Shown piece by piece: positions 9,517 through 19,215 of a stretch of DNA of 64,000 nucleotides. Source of the stretch: Fusobacterium varium (lineage in GTDB: Bacteria; Fusobacteriota; Fusobacteriia; Fusobacteriales; Fusobacteriaceae). The translations under genes and the position numbers were made by a program. Each line of letters opens with the position of its first letter. Position 1 is the stretch's first letter. The stretch covers positions 3,286,001-3,350,000 of the forward strand of contig AP017968.1 of assembly GCA_002356455.1 (NCBI GenBank), written 5' to 3'. The notes under the pieces are model-generated. The model was not told the DNA's origin. It saw only the letters and a program-made list of their open reading frames with translations, and did no database searches.

Positions 9517-10166
9517 TAATTTATTTCCTCCCCATTTAATTTTCCAATAATTTTTTCTATATCTTCAACAGATATGGCCCCTGCTCTAAGTATTTTAGGT
9601 TTATCACTCATATCTATTATAGTTGAGGCAGTTCCTACTGGGCATTTTCCACCATCAACTAATATCTCCACTCTTTCTTTAAAAGCTTCTGAAAGCTCAT
9701 TATAGCTTCTTGGTGTGGCCTCACCAGATATATTCGCACTTGTGGTAGGCAATAATCCTCCTGCTGCTTCTATTATTTTTAAAGCAGTATCAAGATCAGG
9801 CATTCTAACTCCTACAGTTTTCCCCCCTGATACCATTATATCAGGAACATTATTTTTTTTGTTTAATATTATGGTAAGTCCTCCAGGCCAGAATTCTTTT
9901 ATTAATTTCTCTATTTTTTCTCTATTTTTTTCTTCAATATATGCTATTTCTTCTATTTTAGCTACATCACTTACTAAAACAATAAGAGGTGATTTAAAAC
10001 TTCTCTCTTTAGCCTTATAAATTTTAGTAATGGCTTCATCAGAATCTATTATTCCTCCTACACCATATACTGTATCTGTAGGATAAATTATCAAATTTCC
10101 ATCTTTTAAAAATTCTCCTATTTTATTATAATCTGCATTTAAAGAAGTATATTCAGTTTTGTTCAT
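9516..10166 (-). CDS. L-threonylcarbamoyladenylate synthase (Sua5/YrdC/TsaC family)
   Basis: This 216-residue enzyme makes threonylcarbamoyl-AMP from Thr, bicarbonate and ATP, the first step of t6A37 tRNA modification. It has the YrdC fold with IYPTDTVYGVGG, the basic KERSFKSPLIVLV region, FWPGGLTIIL, VGVRMPD and TTSANISGE. It has the short TsaC-like length, without the C-terminal Sua5 domain. I chose ATG 10166 because AGGTG lies six bases upstream. A GTG at 10175 would overlap that site. Confidence 0.93.
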   Translation of the reverse strand: MNKTEYTSLNADYNKIGEFLKDGNLIIYPTDTVYGVGGIIDSDEAITKIYKAKERSFKSPLIVLVSDVAKIEEIAYIEEKNREKIEKLIKEFWPGGLTIILNKKNNVPDIMVSGGKTVGVRMPDLDTALKIIEAAGGLLPTTSANISGEATPRSYNELSEAFKERVEILVDGGKCPVGTASTIIDMSDKPKILRAGAISVEDIEKIIGKLNGEEIN

Positions 10167-10227
10167 TCTATACACCTAACCTAATATATCATTATTAAAA
10201 TATTCATAATTTTATCATATATACAAA

Positions 10228-10258
10228 TAAAAAGCTAGTAAAACTACTAGCTTTTATT
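10228..10258 (-). terminator. Intrinsic terminator of glmU-prs
   Basis: A perfect 11-bp stem (10230-10240 / 10245-10255, AAAGCTAGTA arms) is followed on the minus strand by a T-run, downstream of prs. Confidence 0.8.
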
Positions 10259-10291
10259 AGAAAAAATTATTTTTTTGCCTTTATGACTGGA

Positions 10292-11269
10292 TTATTTAAC
10301 ATTTCTTTTTGTTTCAGCTTTTTCAAATAATTCAGAAACTGACTGATTATTTACAATTCTATTAATAGCTTCTGAGAAAATTTCATCAACCGAAAGAACT
10401 GTTACTTTATCTAATTTTTTTCTTTCTGGCAGAGCAATAGAATCAGTTACTATAACTTCTTTTAAAGGAGATGCAGCTAATCTTTCAATAGCAGGATCAG
10501 AGAATACTGCATGTGTACAACAAGCATACGCTTCTTTTGCTCCTCTGTCAATTATAGCAGCAGCACCATTTGTAATAGTTCCAGCTGTATCAATCATATC
10601 ATCTATAAATATAGCAGTTTTTCCTTGAACTTCTCCTATAAGGTTCATAACTTCTGACATATTTGGTTTTGGTCTTCTTTTATCAATAATGGCTATTTTA
10701 CAATCTAACCATTCTGCTAATTTTCTAGCTCTTTTTACTCCACCAATATCTGGAGAAACTACTACTACATCATCTCCATAAAGTCCTTTTTTCATGAAAT
10801 ATTTTACCATTAGTGGTAAAGCTTGCATATGATCTACTGGGATATCAAAAAATCCTTGTATTTGATCAGCATGTAGGTCCATGGCAACAATTCTGTTAGC
10901 CCCTGATTTTGTTAATAAATTTGCTACTAATTTAGAAGTAATTGGTTCTCTAGGACTAGATTTTCTATCTTGTCTTGCATATCCATAATAAGGAATAATG
11001 ACATTGATACTTTTTGCAGATGCTCTTTTTAATGCATCAATAAAAATTAGAAGTTCCATTAAGTTTTCATTAACAGGTTCAGAAGTTGATTGTACTACAA
11101 AAACATCTCTACCTCTAACTGTTTCATCAATTTTAACAAAAACCTCACCATCTTTAAATCTAACTACTTCTGCTTCTCCTAGTGGCAGACCATACCTCTC
11201 AGCAATTTTTGCAGCTAAAGCCACATTTGATGTTCCAGCAAAAATCTTAACATTTTCAGATTTAACCAT
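10292..11269 (-). CDS. prs: Ribose-phosphate pyrophosphokinase (PRPP synthetase)
   Basis: This 325-residue class I PRPP synthetase transfers pyrophosphate from ATP to ribose-5-phosphate, feeding nucleotide, His and Trp synthesis. It has the ATP-binding [12 protein letters not shown], the metal-binding [12 protein letters not shown], the flexible loop [17 protein letters not shown], and the PRPP loop [13 protein letters not shown]. The C-terminal tail is about ten residues longer than usual. It begins 3 bp after glmU, the common bacterial glmU-prs pair, and both are served by the promoter at 12684-12712. Confidence 0.96.
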   Translation of the reverse strand: MVKSENVKIFAGTSNVALAAKIAERYGLPLGEAEVVRFKDGEVFVKIDETVRGRDVFVVQSTSEPVNENLMELLIFIDALKRASAKSINVIIPYYGYARQDRKSSPREPITSKLVANLLTKSGANRIVAMDLHADQIQGFFDIPVDHMQALPLMVKYFMKKGLYGDDVVVVSPDIGGVKRARKLAEWLDCKIAIIDKRRPKPNMSEVMNLIGEVQGKTAIFIDDMIDTAGTITNGAAAIIDRGAKEAYACCTHAVFSDPAIERLAASPLKEVIVTDSIALPERKKLDKVTVLSVDEIFSEAINRIVNNQSVSELFEKAETKRNVK

Positions 11270-11272
11270 TTT

Positions 11273-12622
11273 TTATTTCCTCCAATCATTTTTAATAATT
11301 TGTTTACTTCTTGATACAGCCAACGAGTTATCAGGAACATCTTTAGTTATTACTGATCCTGCTCCTATCAGAGCATTTTCTCCAATGATTACTGGTGCTA
11401 CTAGCATAGAATCACTTCCAATAAAAGAATTTTTTCCTATAACAGTTTTAAACTTGTTTTTACCATCATAATTACAAGTTATAGTTCCAGCACCAACATT
11501 TGTGTCCTCACCAATCTGTGCATCTCCTAAATAAGTCAGATGACCAGCTTTTACTCCTTTTTCCAAAGTAGATTTCTTTACTTCTACAAAGTTTCCTATA
11601 TGTACTTTTTCTTTCAAGTGGCTCTTTGGTCTCAAATGTGCAAAAGGTCCCATAGTCACTCCATTTTCTAATATACTCTCTTCTATTACAGAACTTTCAA
11701 TTTTAATATCATTCCCTAAAGTGCTGTCAATTATTCTAGTAGTTCCTAAAATTTGACAATTTTCTCCTATTACCGTTTTTCCCTGTAAAACTGCTCCTGG
11801 ATAAATAACAGTATCTCTTCCTATCTCTACATCTTCTTCTATATATACAGCAGCTGGATCTATAAGGATAGCACCCTTTTCCATAAGCTCTATATTTTTT
11901 CTACCTCTTAATACTTTAGAAGCCTCTGCAAGTTCAACTTTTGAATTTACACCAAGTATTTCTATATTGTCATTCAATATATAACTCTGTACCTTTTTTC
12001 CTTCTTTTACTTGTATTCCTATTACATCAGTTAAATAGTATTCACCTTTTTCATTATTGTTAGTTATTTTTGAAAGAGCTTCAAAAAGTTCTCTTCCTTT
12101 AAAACAATATACACCAGCATTAACTTCTTTTATTTTTTTAGTTTTATCATCTGCTTCTTTTTCTTCAACTATTGCTTTAACCAAGTCATTTTCTTTTACT
12201 ATTCTTCCATAACCAAATGGATTATCATAAATAGAAGTTAATATAGTTGTTACTGAATCAGTTTCTTTATGAAATTTATAAAGTTCTTTTAGAGTTTCTT
12301 CTCTTAACAAAGGAGTATCTCCACAAAGTACCATTACATCTCCATCATAGTCTTTTAATTTATTTTTAGCCTGCAGCACTGCATGTCCTGTTCCAAGTTG
12401 TTCAGTTTGTACTACATAGTCTGCATTTTCTCCCACTACTTTCAAAACTTCTTCTTTTTTGTGACCTAAAATAAGTATGTTCTCCTCAGGCTTCAAAACT
12501 TCTAAAACTTTGATTATTTTAGAAATCATTGGAATCCCATTTACTTCATGGATAACTTTGGGAAGCTCTGACTTCATTCTAGTACCTTTTCCAGCAGCAA
12601 GAATCAATGTTTTTAATTTCAT
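11273..12622 (-). CDS. glmU: Bifunctional GlcNAc-1-P uridyltransferase / GlcN-1-P acetyltransferase
   Basis: This 449-residue enzyme makes UDP-GlcNAc for peptidoglycan and lipid A. The N-terminal pyrophosphorylase domain has the signature [11 protein letters not shown] with KVIHEV. The C-terminal left-handed beta-helix (from about residue 250) shows hexapeptide repeats and the acetyltransferase regions [19 protein letters not shown], and [13 protein letters not shown]. The length is close to E. coli GlmU (456). It is the first gene of the glmU-prs operon. Confidence 0.96.
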   Translation of the reverse strand: MKLKTLILAAGKGTRMKSELPKVIHEVNGIPMISKIIKVLEVLKPEENILILGHKKEEVLKVVGENADYVVQTEQLGTGHAVLQAKNKLKDYDGDVMVLCGDTPLLREETLKELYKFHKETDSVTTILTSIYDNPFGYGRIVKENDLVKAIVEEKEADDKTKKIKEVNAGVYCFKGRELFEALSKITNNNEKGEYYLTDVIGIQVKEGKKVQSYILNDNIEILGVNSKVELAEASKVLRGRKNIELMEKGAILIDPAAVYIEEDVEIGRDTVIYPGAVLQGKTVIGENCQILGTTRIIDSTLGNDIKIESSVIEESILENGVTMGPFAHLRPKSHLKEKVHIGNFVEVKKSTLEKGVKAGHLTYLGDAQIGEDTNVGAGTITCNYDGKNKFKTVIGKNSFIGSDSMLVAPVIIGENALIGAGSVITKDVPDNSLAVSRSKQIIKNDWRK

Positions 12623-12683
12623 TCTTTTCTCCTTTTATCTGTTAAGAATAAGTTAAATTTTTTACTAAACTTAAGCCCATATA

Positions 12684-12712
12684 ATTATAGCATAGCTTAT
12701 AAATCATTTCAA
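12684..12712 (-). promoter_or_regulatory. Sigma-70 promoter of glmU-prs
   Basis: On the minus strand TTGAAA (12712-12707) and TATAAT (12689-12684) are separated by 17 bp. It begins immediately after the stop codon of the upstream J-domain gene. Confidence 0.8.
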
Positions 12713-12713
12713 G

Positions 12714-13259
12714 CTAAGAAAAATCTTTTGATAATTTATCATAAGCTTCATTTATCTCTTTTATTCTATTTTCATGATATGTCTTATCTGCTTCACTTGC
12801 ATTGGCAAACTTATCAGGATGATGCTGTTTTACAAGTTCCCTATATGCCTTTTTTATCTCTTCTTTTGTTGCATTAGAGTTAACACCTAGAATTTTATAA
12901 TACCTAGTTTTATCCTCAGCATAACCAAACGGATTCCCATTATTTCCTCCATAAGAATAACCTCCATTCTGCTGCCCAGCCTGACGAAAAAACTCATCAA
13001 AATCTTCTGTTCTTTCAAATTTATAGTAATAGGTTCTTTTTTTAGTACTCTTAGGTTGATTTTGATTTTTAATATAATTTATCAGCATTACAAGAAGTAT
13101 AAGCCAGAAAAAATTTATTGCAAACCACCCAAGAAATGCAACAAGCAAAAAGATGATAAATAAAACTGGAATAAAAGCTACTGCTTTATTAAATCCGAAT
13201 GTCATCCCTATAAATAAAAATATTATTAGTATAAATACTAATGAAACACTATATATCAT
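12714..13259 (-). CDS. Membrane-anchored J-domain (DnaJ-like) protein
   Basis: This 181-residue protein has two or three hydrophobic segments in residues 1-62, a Lys-rich stretch, a Gly/Asn/Tyr-rich linker, and a C-terminal J domain (about 115-181). The J domain carries the essential HPD tripeptide in [13 protein letters not shown] domains stimulate DnaK ATPase, so this may recruit DnaK to the inner membrane. The class resembles DjlA in having a membrane anchor but is much shorter. Client unknown. It has an AAGGAGA Shine-Dalgarno site and no visible coupling to its neighbours. Confidence 0.88.
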   Translation of the reverse strand: MIYSVSLVFILIIFLFIGMTFGFNKAVAFIPVLFIIFLLVAFLGWFAINFFWLILLVMLINYIKNQNQPKSTKKRTYYYKFERTEDFDEFFRQAGQQNGGYSYGGNNGNPFGYAEDKTRYYKILGVNSNATKEEIKKAYRELVKQHHPDKFANASEADKTYHENRIKEINEAYDKLSKDFS

Positions 13260-13337
13260 TTCTTCTCCTTTAAAAAATTAAATATTAAAAAGTAAAAATA
13301 GAAAGAAAAGAAACACTTTTCCTTCTATTAGAAATTT

Positions 13338-13916
13338 TTAATATTTCTTAGATCCAATATCTGCCTTTAGTTCATTTATTTTATTTATAATACTCTTTTC
13401 TCTAGGGTCTATTTCATAAGCTATAATATATTCTTTTAAAGCTCTTTGTTTCTGCCCTATTGCCTCATATTTTTTTGCAAAATCTAAATGTGCAGTATAA
13501 ATATCTAAATCCAAAAATATAGCAAAATCATAACTATTGATGGCTTCCTTTATTAGCCCAGCCCTAGAATAAGCATTTCCAAGAAGAAAATGAACAAAAG
13601 AATTATCAGGTGCTATTTCTAATGATTTATTAAAATAATCAATAGCATTTTCATAATTTTCATTTTCATAATAAAGATATCCTAAAAAAGCTGCATAATC
13701 TGCATTTTTAGAATTTGCTTTCACTATCTTTTCATATAATTTGATTGCTCCATTGTAATCTCTTTTATAATATAATATTGCTGCTAAACTTTTTAAGTTT
13801 TCTATGTTTTGAGGATTTTCCAAAAGTGAAAATCTTATTTCTTCTTCCTCTTTAACCAGATCTTTATCACTATAATCCCTGAATATCTCAGTTTTTAATA
13901 ACTCTGTTTTTAACAA
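13338..13916 (-). CDS. Tetratricopeptide-repeat protein
   Basis: This 192-residue soluble protein has four or five TPR units, for example NLKSLAAILYYKRDYNGAIKLYEKIV, YAAFLGYLYYENENYENAIDYFNKSL, and VHFLLGNAYSRAGLIKEAINSY. TPR scaffolds mediate protein-protein contacts, and no enzymatic domain is present. The ORF starts with TTG at 13916, with GGAGG 11 bp upstream; the nearby ATG is in another frame. It lies downstream of the gltX terminator. Partner unknown. Confidence 0.82.
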   Translation of the reverse strand: MLKTELLKTEIFRDYSDKDLVKEEEEIRFSLLENPQNIENLKSLAAILYYKRDYNGAIKLYEKIVKANSKNADYAAFLGYLYYENENYENAIDYFNKSLEIAPDNSFVHFLLGNAYSRAGLIKEAINSYDFAIFLDLDIYTAHLDFAKKYEAIGQKQRALKEYIIAYEIDPREKSIINKINELKADIGSKKY

Positions 13917-14016
13917 CTTGTGATCATCCTCCTATTAAAAAGATTTACTCTTAAAATATTATAACATAAATTCTCTTCATGTAAAAACAATTTCTGCTTT
14001 TATATAAATATTACAA

Positions 14017-14048
14017 AAAAAGGAAAGAGTAAAAACTCTTTCCCTTTA
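14017..14048 (-). terminator. Intrinsic terminator of gltX
   Basis: A stem AAGGAAAGAGT / ACTCTTTCCCTT (about 14019-14030 / 14035-14046) has an A-run on the plus strand that reads as a long T-run on the minus strand. Confidence 0.8.
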
Positions 14049-14058
14049 TTCTTTGTGA

Positions 14059-15573
14059 TTAGAGAACATTGTATTTAGCTATCATAGCCTTCATTCTTTT
14101 TAATGTTCTTTCTTTTCCTATTATATAAAGAACATTAAAAAGATCAGCACCCCTAGCTTGACCTGTAATTACTGCTCTCAATGGCATAAATACCTTTGCT
14201 GGTCCTTCTCCAATTTCATCCATTGTATGATGTAATAAATCTTTTGCCTCTTCTACTGTAAATTCATCTTTTTCCCATTTTTCAAGTTTTTCCATAAATA
14301 ATTTTATAGAATCTTTTCCAACTGGATCTTCTATAGATGAACATAATTTTTCTACACTTTTTCTTTCTTTTTTATTCATTTCTTCTGTTACTTCTGGAAG
14401 CTCAAATTCATCCTGATAGTAAGCTGTTGCTTCTACAGCAATTTCTTTCAATGTTTGTGCGCTCTCTCTGAGTATTCCAACTATTTTTACAATAGCTTCA
14501 TACTCTTTTTCAGAAACATTTTTTCCTACATGTCCTTGCTGTTGGAAGAAAGGAACAGCTAATTTAGAAAGTTCATCAAGATCCTTCATTCTCATGTGTT
14601 GATTATTTACCCAACCAAGTTTTACAAGATCAAATACAGGTCCTCCAAGAGATACTTTATCTATATTAAAGTTATCTTTAAACTCTTCCAATGTAAATAT
14701 TTCTTTATTTTCTCCAAACGAATATCCCATAAGTCCTAAGAAGTTTACTATACCTTCTTTAAGATATCCTTCATCTCTATACCAATTTAAAGATACAGGA
14801 TTTTTTCTTTTAGATATTTTAGTTCTGTCTGCATTTCTCAATAAAGGCATATGAATAAATTCTGGTGCATCCCATCCAAAAGCTTTATATAATTGAATAT
14901 GTTTAGGTGTTGATGCTATCCATTCCTCTGCTCTTATTACATGAGTAACTTCCATTAAATGGTCATCTACTACATTTGCAAGATGATAAGTTGGAAACCC
15001 ATCTGCTTTTAAAAGTACTTGATCATCTATCTTATTATTTTCAAATACAATATCTCCTCTTAGTCTGTCTTTTATTATAGTTTCACCTTCATAAGGCATT
15101 TTTAATCTTATTACATATGGTTCTCCTGCTGCTAATTTAGCTTGAATTTCTTCTGGAGTCAATGATCTGCAGTGACCATCATATCCTGGAGCTTTTCCCA
15201 TAGCTTTTTGTCTTTCTCTTAATTTTTCCAATCTTTCTTGTGTACAAAAGCAGTAATATGCTCCACCTTTTTCCACTAACTGTTTTGCATATTCACCATA
15301 AAGTTCAAATCTTTCTGATTGTCTATATGGACCATAAGGTCCTCCAACATCTGGACCTTCTGCATAAGTTAGATCAAGCCATTTTAATGCATCAAAAATC
15401 ATCTGTTCTGAACCAGCAGTATATCTATTTTGATCAGTATCCTCTATTCTTAAAATAAAGTCTCCGTTATTAATATGTGCAAATGCCAAGTTGAAAAGCG
15501 CTATATACGCAGTCCCTACATGAGGATCTCCAGTAGGTGATGGTGCTATTCTAGTTCTTACTCTCTTTTCCAT
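14059..15573 (-). CDS. gltX: Glutamyl-tRNA synthetase
   Basis: This 504-residue class I synthetase charges tRNA-Glu. It has the HIGH-type motif APSPTGDPHVGTAY, the KMSKS-type motif KISKRKNP, the zinc-like region YCFCTQERLEKLRER, and a C-terminal anticodon-binding helical domain. I chose ATG 15573, eight bases after GAGGGG. An in-frame GTG at 15582 sits on top of that site. A possible promoter TTTAAA-17-TAAAAT lies in the prfB-gltX gap. Whether it is discriminating or also charges tRNA-Gln cannot be told from sequence alone. Confidence 0.95.
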   Translation of the reverse strand: MEKRVRTRIAPSPTGDPHVGTAYIALFNLAFAHINNGDFILRIEDTDQNRYTAGSEQMIFDALKWLDLTYAEGPDVGGPYGPYRQSERFELYGEYAKQLVEKGGAYYCFCTQERLEKLRERQKAMGKAPGYDGHCRSLTPEEIQAKLAAGEPYVIRLKMPYEGETIIKDRLRGDIVFENNKIDDQVLLKADGFPTYHLANVVDDHLMEVTHVIRAEEWIASTPKHIQLYKAFGWDAPEFIHMPLLRNADRTKISKRKNPVSLNWYRDEGYLKEGIVNFLGLMGYSFGENKEIFTLEEFKDNFNIDKVSLGGPVFDLVKLGWVNNQHMRMKDLDELSKLAVPFFQQQGHVGKNVSEKEYEAIVKIVGILRESAQTLKEIAVEATAYYQDEFELPEVTEEMNKKERKSVEKLCSSIEDPVGKDSIKLFMEKLEKWEKDEFTVEEAKDLLHHTMDEIGEGPAKVFMPLRAVITGQARGADLFNVLYIIGKERTLKRMKAMIAKYNVL

Positions 15574-15642
15574 TTTTTCCACCCCTCTTAGTTTTAATAA
15601 TTTAATACAAATTTTACCACAATTTTAATCTTTTTTAAAGGA

Positions 15643-16744
15643 TTATTTTGTTTTATTCCATCTTAGATATGTATTTATAAAAATATCTATATCTCCATCC
15701 ATAACAGCTTTAATATTTCCAGATTCAGCTGATGTTCTATGATCTTTTACTAAAGTGTAAGGCTGAAATACATATGATCTTATTTGATTTCCCCAGCCTA
15801 TTTCACTTTGTTCACCTTGTATTTTCTTCAATTCTTCCTCTTTTTTCTTCATTTCAAGTTCAATTAATTTAGATTTCAACATCTTCATAGCTGTTTCTCT
15901 ATTATTCAATTGTGATCTTTCCCTTTGGCATGTGACCACTATCCCAGTTGGAATATGTGTTATCCTTACTGCAGAATCAGTCATATTTACATGCTGTCCC
16001 CCAGCTCCACTGGCTCTGTATGTATCTATTCTTAAATCACCAGCATCTATATTAACTTCTACACTGTCATCTACTTCTGGCATAACTTCTACTGAAGCAA
16101 AAGATGTATGTCTTTTTTTATTAGCATCAAAAGGAGATATTCTTACAAGTCTATGAACTCCTTTCTCACTTTTCATATATCCATAAGCATTATTTCCCTC
16201 TACAAGAAAAGTTATAGATTTTATTCCCACACTATCTCCAGGCATAAAATCCATTTCACTTATTTTATATTTTTTTTCGTTACACCATCTTGAATACATT
16301 CTATAAAGCATATCCGCCCAGTCACAGGCTTCTGTACCTCCAGCACCTGAATGAATGGTAACAATAGCATTATTAGAATCAAATTCTCCATCTAAGAGAA
16401 GTCTTGTATCAAAATGATCTATATCTTTTCCAAGTATAATATGTTTTTCTTCAAGTTCAGTTTGAAAATCTGTTTCTCCCATTTCAACAAAATCTATTAA
16501 TACTTCCTCTTCTCCTAGTTCTGATTCCAATTTCTTAAACTCAGCTACAATTTCTTTTTCTCCATTCATTTCCTTTATGACTGCAGAACTGCTTCTCTTA
16601 TCATTCCAGAAATTTTCTTCCATAGTCATTTTTTCAAGCTCAGATATTTTTTTCTCTCTCTTTTCTAAGTCAAAGAGACCCCCTTATATCAACTATTTTT
16701 TGCTTGTATTCAGCAAATTCTCTCTTTATATCCAGTATATCCAA
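15643..16744 (-). CDS. prfB: Peptide chain release factor 2, with programmed +1 frameshift
   Basis: The complete 366-residue RF2 needs a +1 frameshift. Frame 0 starts at TTG 16744 behind AAGGAGG and reads 24 codons (MDILDIKREFAEYKQKIVDI, then RGSL) to an in-frame TGA at 16672-16670. Skipping one T gives GAC and continues DLEKREKKISELEK into the long frame that ends at 15643. Family features are the GGQ loop (ASGAGGQHVNMTDSAVRITH), the SPF anticodon-like tripeptide in VRISPFDANKK, and a final length matching RF2. Without the shift the gene would look truncated by 38 residues. It lies between a NuoE-like gene and gltX. Confidence 0.96.
16668..16687 (-). promoter_or_regulatory. RF2 autoregulatory frameshift site
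   Basis: The minus strand reads AGGGGGTCTCTTTGAC. It has an internal Shine-Dalgarno-like AGGGGG, a three-base spacer, the slippery CTT, the TGA stop and a following C. This is the classic RF2 arrangement, in which low RF2 lets ribosomes slip +1 past the stop. Confidence 0.95.
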
Positions 16745-16765
16745 ATTTTTCCTCCTTAAATTATA

Positions 16766-17230
16766 TTATTTTAATCCCAGTCTATTTTTTAATTCTGGCA
16801 TAGTCATCATACTATATATTTCTCCATCAATAGAGACATTTGGTCCCTTGCTACATCTTCCAAAGCATCTTTTTGTTGTTAAAAGCACATTTCCATCTTT
16901 TGATATTCCATTTTCATCTATTTCAAGTATTTCAGCAAGTTCTTCATAAAATCCTTTTCCATATACTCCACAAGTCATCCCTACACATATAGAAACTTCT
17001 TTTATTTTTTTTCCACTAACTTTATTTCTAAATTTAGGATAAAAATTAATTGTATTTTCTATTGATATTTCAAGCAGACCTGTTTTTTCCGCTATAAATT
17101 TTTGTACTTCTACTGGAATAGTATCCAACTTTTCCAACACAAAATTAAGAATTTTTACATCATTTTTTTTGTCTTTTAATTCATTGATAAATTCTTCAAG
17201 TTCAATATAAAATTCTTTATTTACTTCCAT
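16766..17230 (-). CDS. NuoE-like thioredoxin-fold [2Fe-2S] protein
   Basis: This 154-residue protein has a helical N-terminus (about residues 1-75) and a C-terminal thioredoxin-like ferredoxin domain. The four ligand cysteines are CVGMTC (C-x4-C) and CFGRC (C-x3-C), about 40 residues apart, as in NuoE/HydC subunits of NADH- or hydrogenase-type complexes. No NuoF or hydrogenase partner lies nearby, so it is an orphan electron carrier here. I chose ATG 17230, eight bases after AAGGAG; the longer GTG at 17239 is too close to that site. It sits between acpS and prfB. Confidence 0.85.
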   Translation of the reverse strand: MEVNKEFYIELEEFINELKDKKNDVKILNFVLEKLDTIPVEVQKFIAEKTGLLEISIENTINFYPKFRNKVSGKKIKEVSICVGMTCGVYGKGFYEELAEILEIDENGISKDGNVLLTTKRCFGRCSKGPNVSIDGEIYSMMTMPELKNRLGLK

Positions 17231-17232
17231 CT

Positions 17233-17601
17233 TCAGCACTCCTTTTTAAACATAACTGCTACTGCTGTTGCATATTCCTTAGAATGAGAAATAGAAATTT
17301 CTATTCTCATATCCACCATTCTGCCCTTCAATTCATTTTTCAAAACAACATATGGCTTTCCTAGTTCATCATTCAATATTTCTATATCAGTCAGATTAAA
17401 ATCTCTTACCCCTGTTCCTAATGCTTTAGATATTGCCTCTTTTGCTGAAAATCTTCCAGCATAACTTGCTGCTTTACTTCCTTTTTTTTCTATAATTTCT
17501 ATTTCTTTTTCAGTATATACTCTCTTTATAAATTTCTCATTGGATATAGCTTTTTCTATTCTTTCTATTTCTACAATATCATTTCCTATCCCTAAAATCA
17601 T
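17233..17601 (-). CDS. acpS: Holo-[acyl-carrier-protein] synthase
   Basis: This 122-residue enzyme transfers 4'-phosphopantetheine from CoA to ACP. It has the magnesium-binding GIGNDIVEIERIEKA at the N-terminus and the second motif GRFSAKEAISKALGTG (about residues 50-65). I chose ATG 17601, which has AAGGAG eight bases upstream. Its start lies 19 bp past the stop of the methyltransferase gene, and the following NuoE-like gene starts 2 bp after its stop. Confidence 0.95.
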   Translation of the reverse strand: MILGIGNDIVEIERIEKAISNEKFIKRVYTEKEIEIIEKKGSKAASYAGRFSAKEAISKALGTGVRDFNLTDIEILNDELGKPYVVLKNELKGRMVDMRIEISISHSKEYATAVAVMFKKEC

Positions 17602-17620
17602 AATTTGTTCTCCTTGAGGA

Positions 17621-18442
17621 CTATTCTTTTTCAAAAATATCTATATTTACATCAATGGTTATTTCTAACTCCTGCAGTGCAAATAGTCTGTCCACACCAT
17701 CCTTTGGGCTTCTCCATTTATATGGAGTCATATCAAAAAGATTTCTTATACTTTCATTTTCTTTTATAAAAGATTTTCCTGTACAATTTACTGTTTTTAT
17801 ATGTTTAAATATTTTCAAATCCTCTATTGGAGAATAAAATTCTGTCCTTACCTGTTCATATACAATTTTTTTTAATTCCAGCAAATGATTTTCTCCAGTA
17901 GAAACTATTATTAATTTTCCACCTTTTTTTAGTGTCCTCATTTTTTCTTCTGGTATTATCTTAGCAAACATACAAACAATATAATCCAGTGATTCATCTT
18001 CTAAGGGAATATTAGTAGCACTAGCTACTATCCATTTTATACTTTTATATGTTTTTGCAGCACACACTACCGCTTCTTTAGAAATATCTATGCCTATTAT
18101 ATTAGACTTTATTCCTTTTTCATCAAGAAATTTTTTTAATCTTCCAGTATAATATCCTTCTCCACATCCTATGTCTAATAATTCTATATTATTGGATGAA
18201 CTATTACTCAAAATCAAATCATTAACTGTTTCTGATATTAGCTTATAATAATCTTTTTCTAAAAACCCTTTTCTGCTAAGTACCATTTCCTTGTCATCTC
18301 CAGGAGTTTTACTATGTTTTTGATTTGAAAGGAGAAGATTTAAATATCCCTGTTTTCCCTCATCAAAACAATGGTTATTTTCACACTTATATGTTTTTTC
18401 TTTTTTATTCAAAATTTTTTTACAAACAGGACAAGTTATCAT
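17621..18442 (-). CDS. RlmA-like 23S rRNA (guanine-N1) methyltransferase
   Basis: This 273-residue SAM-dependent methylase has an N-terminal zinc finger (CPVCKKIL...CENNHCFD), then the family stretch QGYLNLLLSNQKHSKTPGDDKEMVLSRKGFL, and a class I SAM motif LLDIGCGEGYYTGRL. This order is that of RlmA(I)/RlmA(II), which methylate G745 or G748 of 23S rRNA; RlmA(II) affects tylosin resistance. Which guanine is modified cannot be told. The start at 18442 uses GAGGGG; the longer ATG at 18454 has no ribosome site. It is in the tatD-acpS operon. Confidence 0.88.
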   Translation of the reverse strand: MITCPVCKKILNKKEKTYKCENNHCFDEGKQGYLNLLLSNQKHSKTPGDDKEMVLSRKGFLEKDYYKLISETVNDLILSNSSSNNIELLDIGCGEGYYTGRLKKFLDEKGIKSNIIGIDISKEAVVCAAKTYKSIKWIVASATNIPLEDESLDYIVCMFAKIIPEEKMRTLKKGGKLIIVSTGENHLLELKKIVYEQVRTEFYSPIEDLKIFKHIKTVNCTGKSFIKENESIRNLFDMTPYKWRSPKDGVDRLFALQELEITIDVNIDIFEKE

Positions 18443-18456
18443 TTTTCCCCTCATTT

Positions 18457-19215
18457 CTATATCATATTATATGCTTTTCTTGTATTTAAATTTGTAGATT
18501 CTGCAACTTCTTCATATGTCAGTCCTTTTAATTCTGCTATTTTTTTAGCTACATATTCTACATATACAGGTTCATTTCTCTTTCCTCTAAAAGGATCAGG
18601 AGCCATATATGGACAGTCAGTTTCAAGAATTAATTTTTCTAAAGGTATATTTTTTACTACTTCAATCAGTTTTTTTGCATTTTTAAAAGTAAGTACTCCT
18701 CCTATTCCAAAATAATAGTTATCCATTACTTGAAGAGCTGTTTCTACTGATCCAGGATAACAATGGAATATTCCCTTTACTAGAGGAAATTCTTTTAATA
18801 TTCTTACTGTATCCTCTATAGCATCTCTTGAATGTATTACTACTGGTTTTCCAACTCTTTCTGCCATTTTCATCTGTCTTCTGAATATTTCCTGCTGCTT
18901 CTCTTTTGGATGAGTCATCCAGTGATAGTCCAATCCTATTTCACCTATAGCCAATACTTTTTCATTTTTTGCCAGTTTTTCTAACTCTTCTTCAATTCTA
19001 TCATCGTATCCTTCTATATCATCTGGATGTATTCCTACAGCAGCATATATAAAATCATATTTTTTACTGTATTCAACACCTTGTTTGCTGCTTTCTATAT
19101 CATAACCTATATTGACTATAAAATCCATTTTATCTTTTATTCTTTGAAATACCTCTGCTCTATCTGGATCAAATTGGTTTGAATCCATATGAGCATGAGA
19201 ATCTATAAGTTTCAT
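18457..19215 (-). CDS. tatD: TatD-family metal-dependent hydrolase / DNase
   Basis: This 252-residue TIM-barrel hydrolase carries all metal-ligand motifs: SHAHMD at the N-terminus, AIGEIGLDYHW, VIHSRDA, IFHCYPGS and LETDCPYMAP. TatD proteins act as 3'-5' exonucleases or D-aminoacyl-tRNA deacylase-like hydrolases. It abuts hslO with no gap and is followed 14 bp later by the RlmA-like gene. Confidence 0.93.
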   Translation of the reverse strand: MKLIDSHAHMDSNQFDPDRAEVFQRIKDKMDFIVNIGYDIESSKQGVEYSKKYDFIYAAVGIHPDDIEGYDDRIEEELEKLAKNEKVLAIGEIGLDYHWMTHPKEKQQEIFRRQMKMAERVGKPVVIHSRDAIEDTVRILKEFPLVKGIFHCYPGSVETALQVMDNYYFGIGGVLTFKNAKKLIEVVKNIPLEKLILETDCPYMAPDPFRGKRNEPVYVEYVAKKIAELKGLTYEEVAESTNLNTRKAYNMI

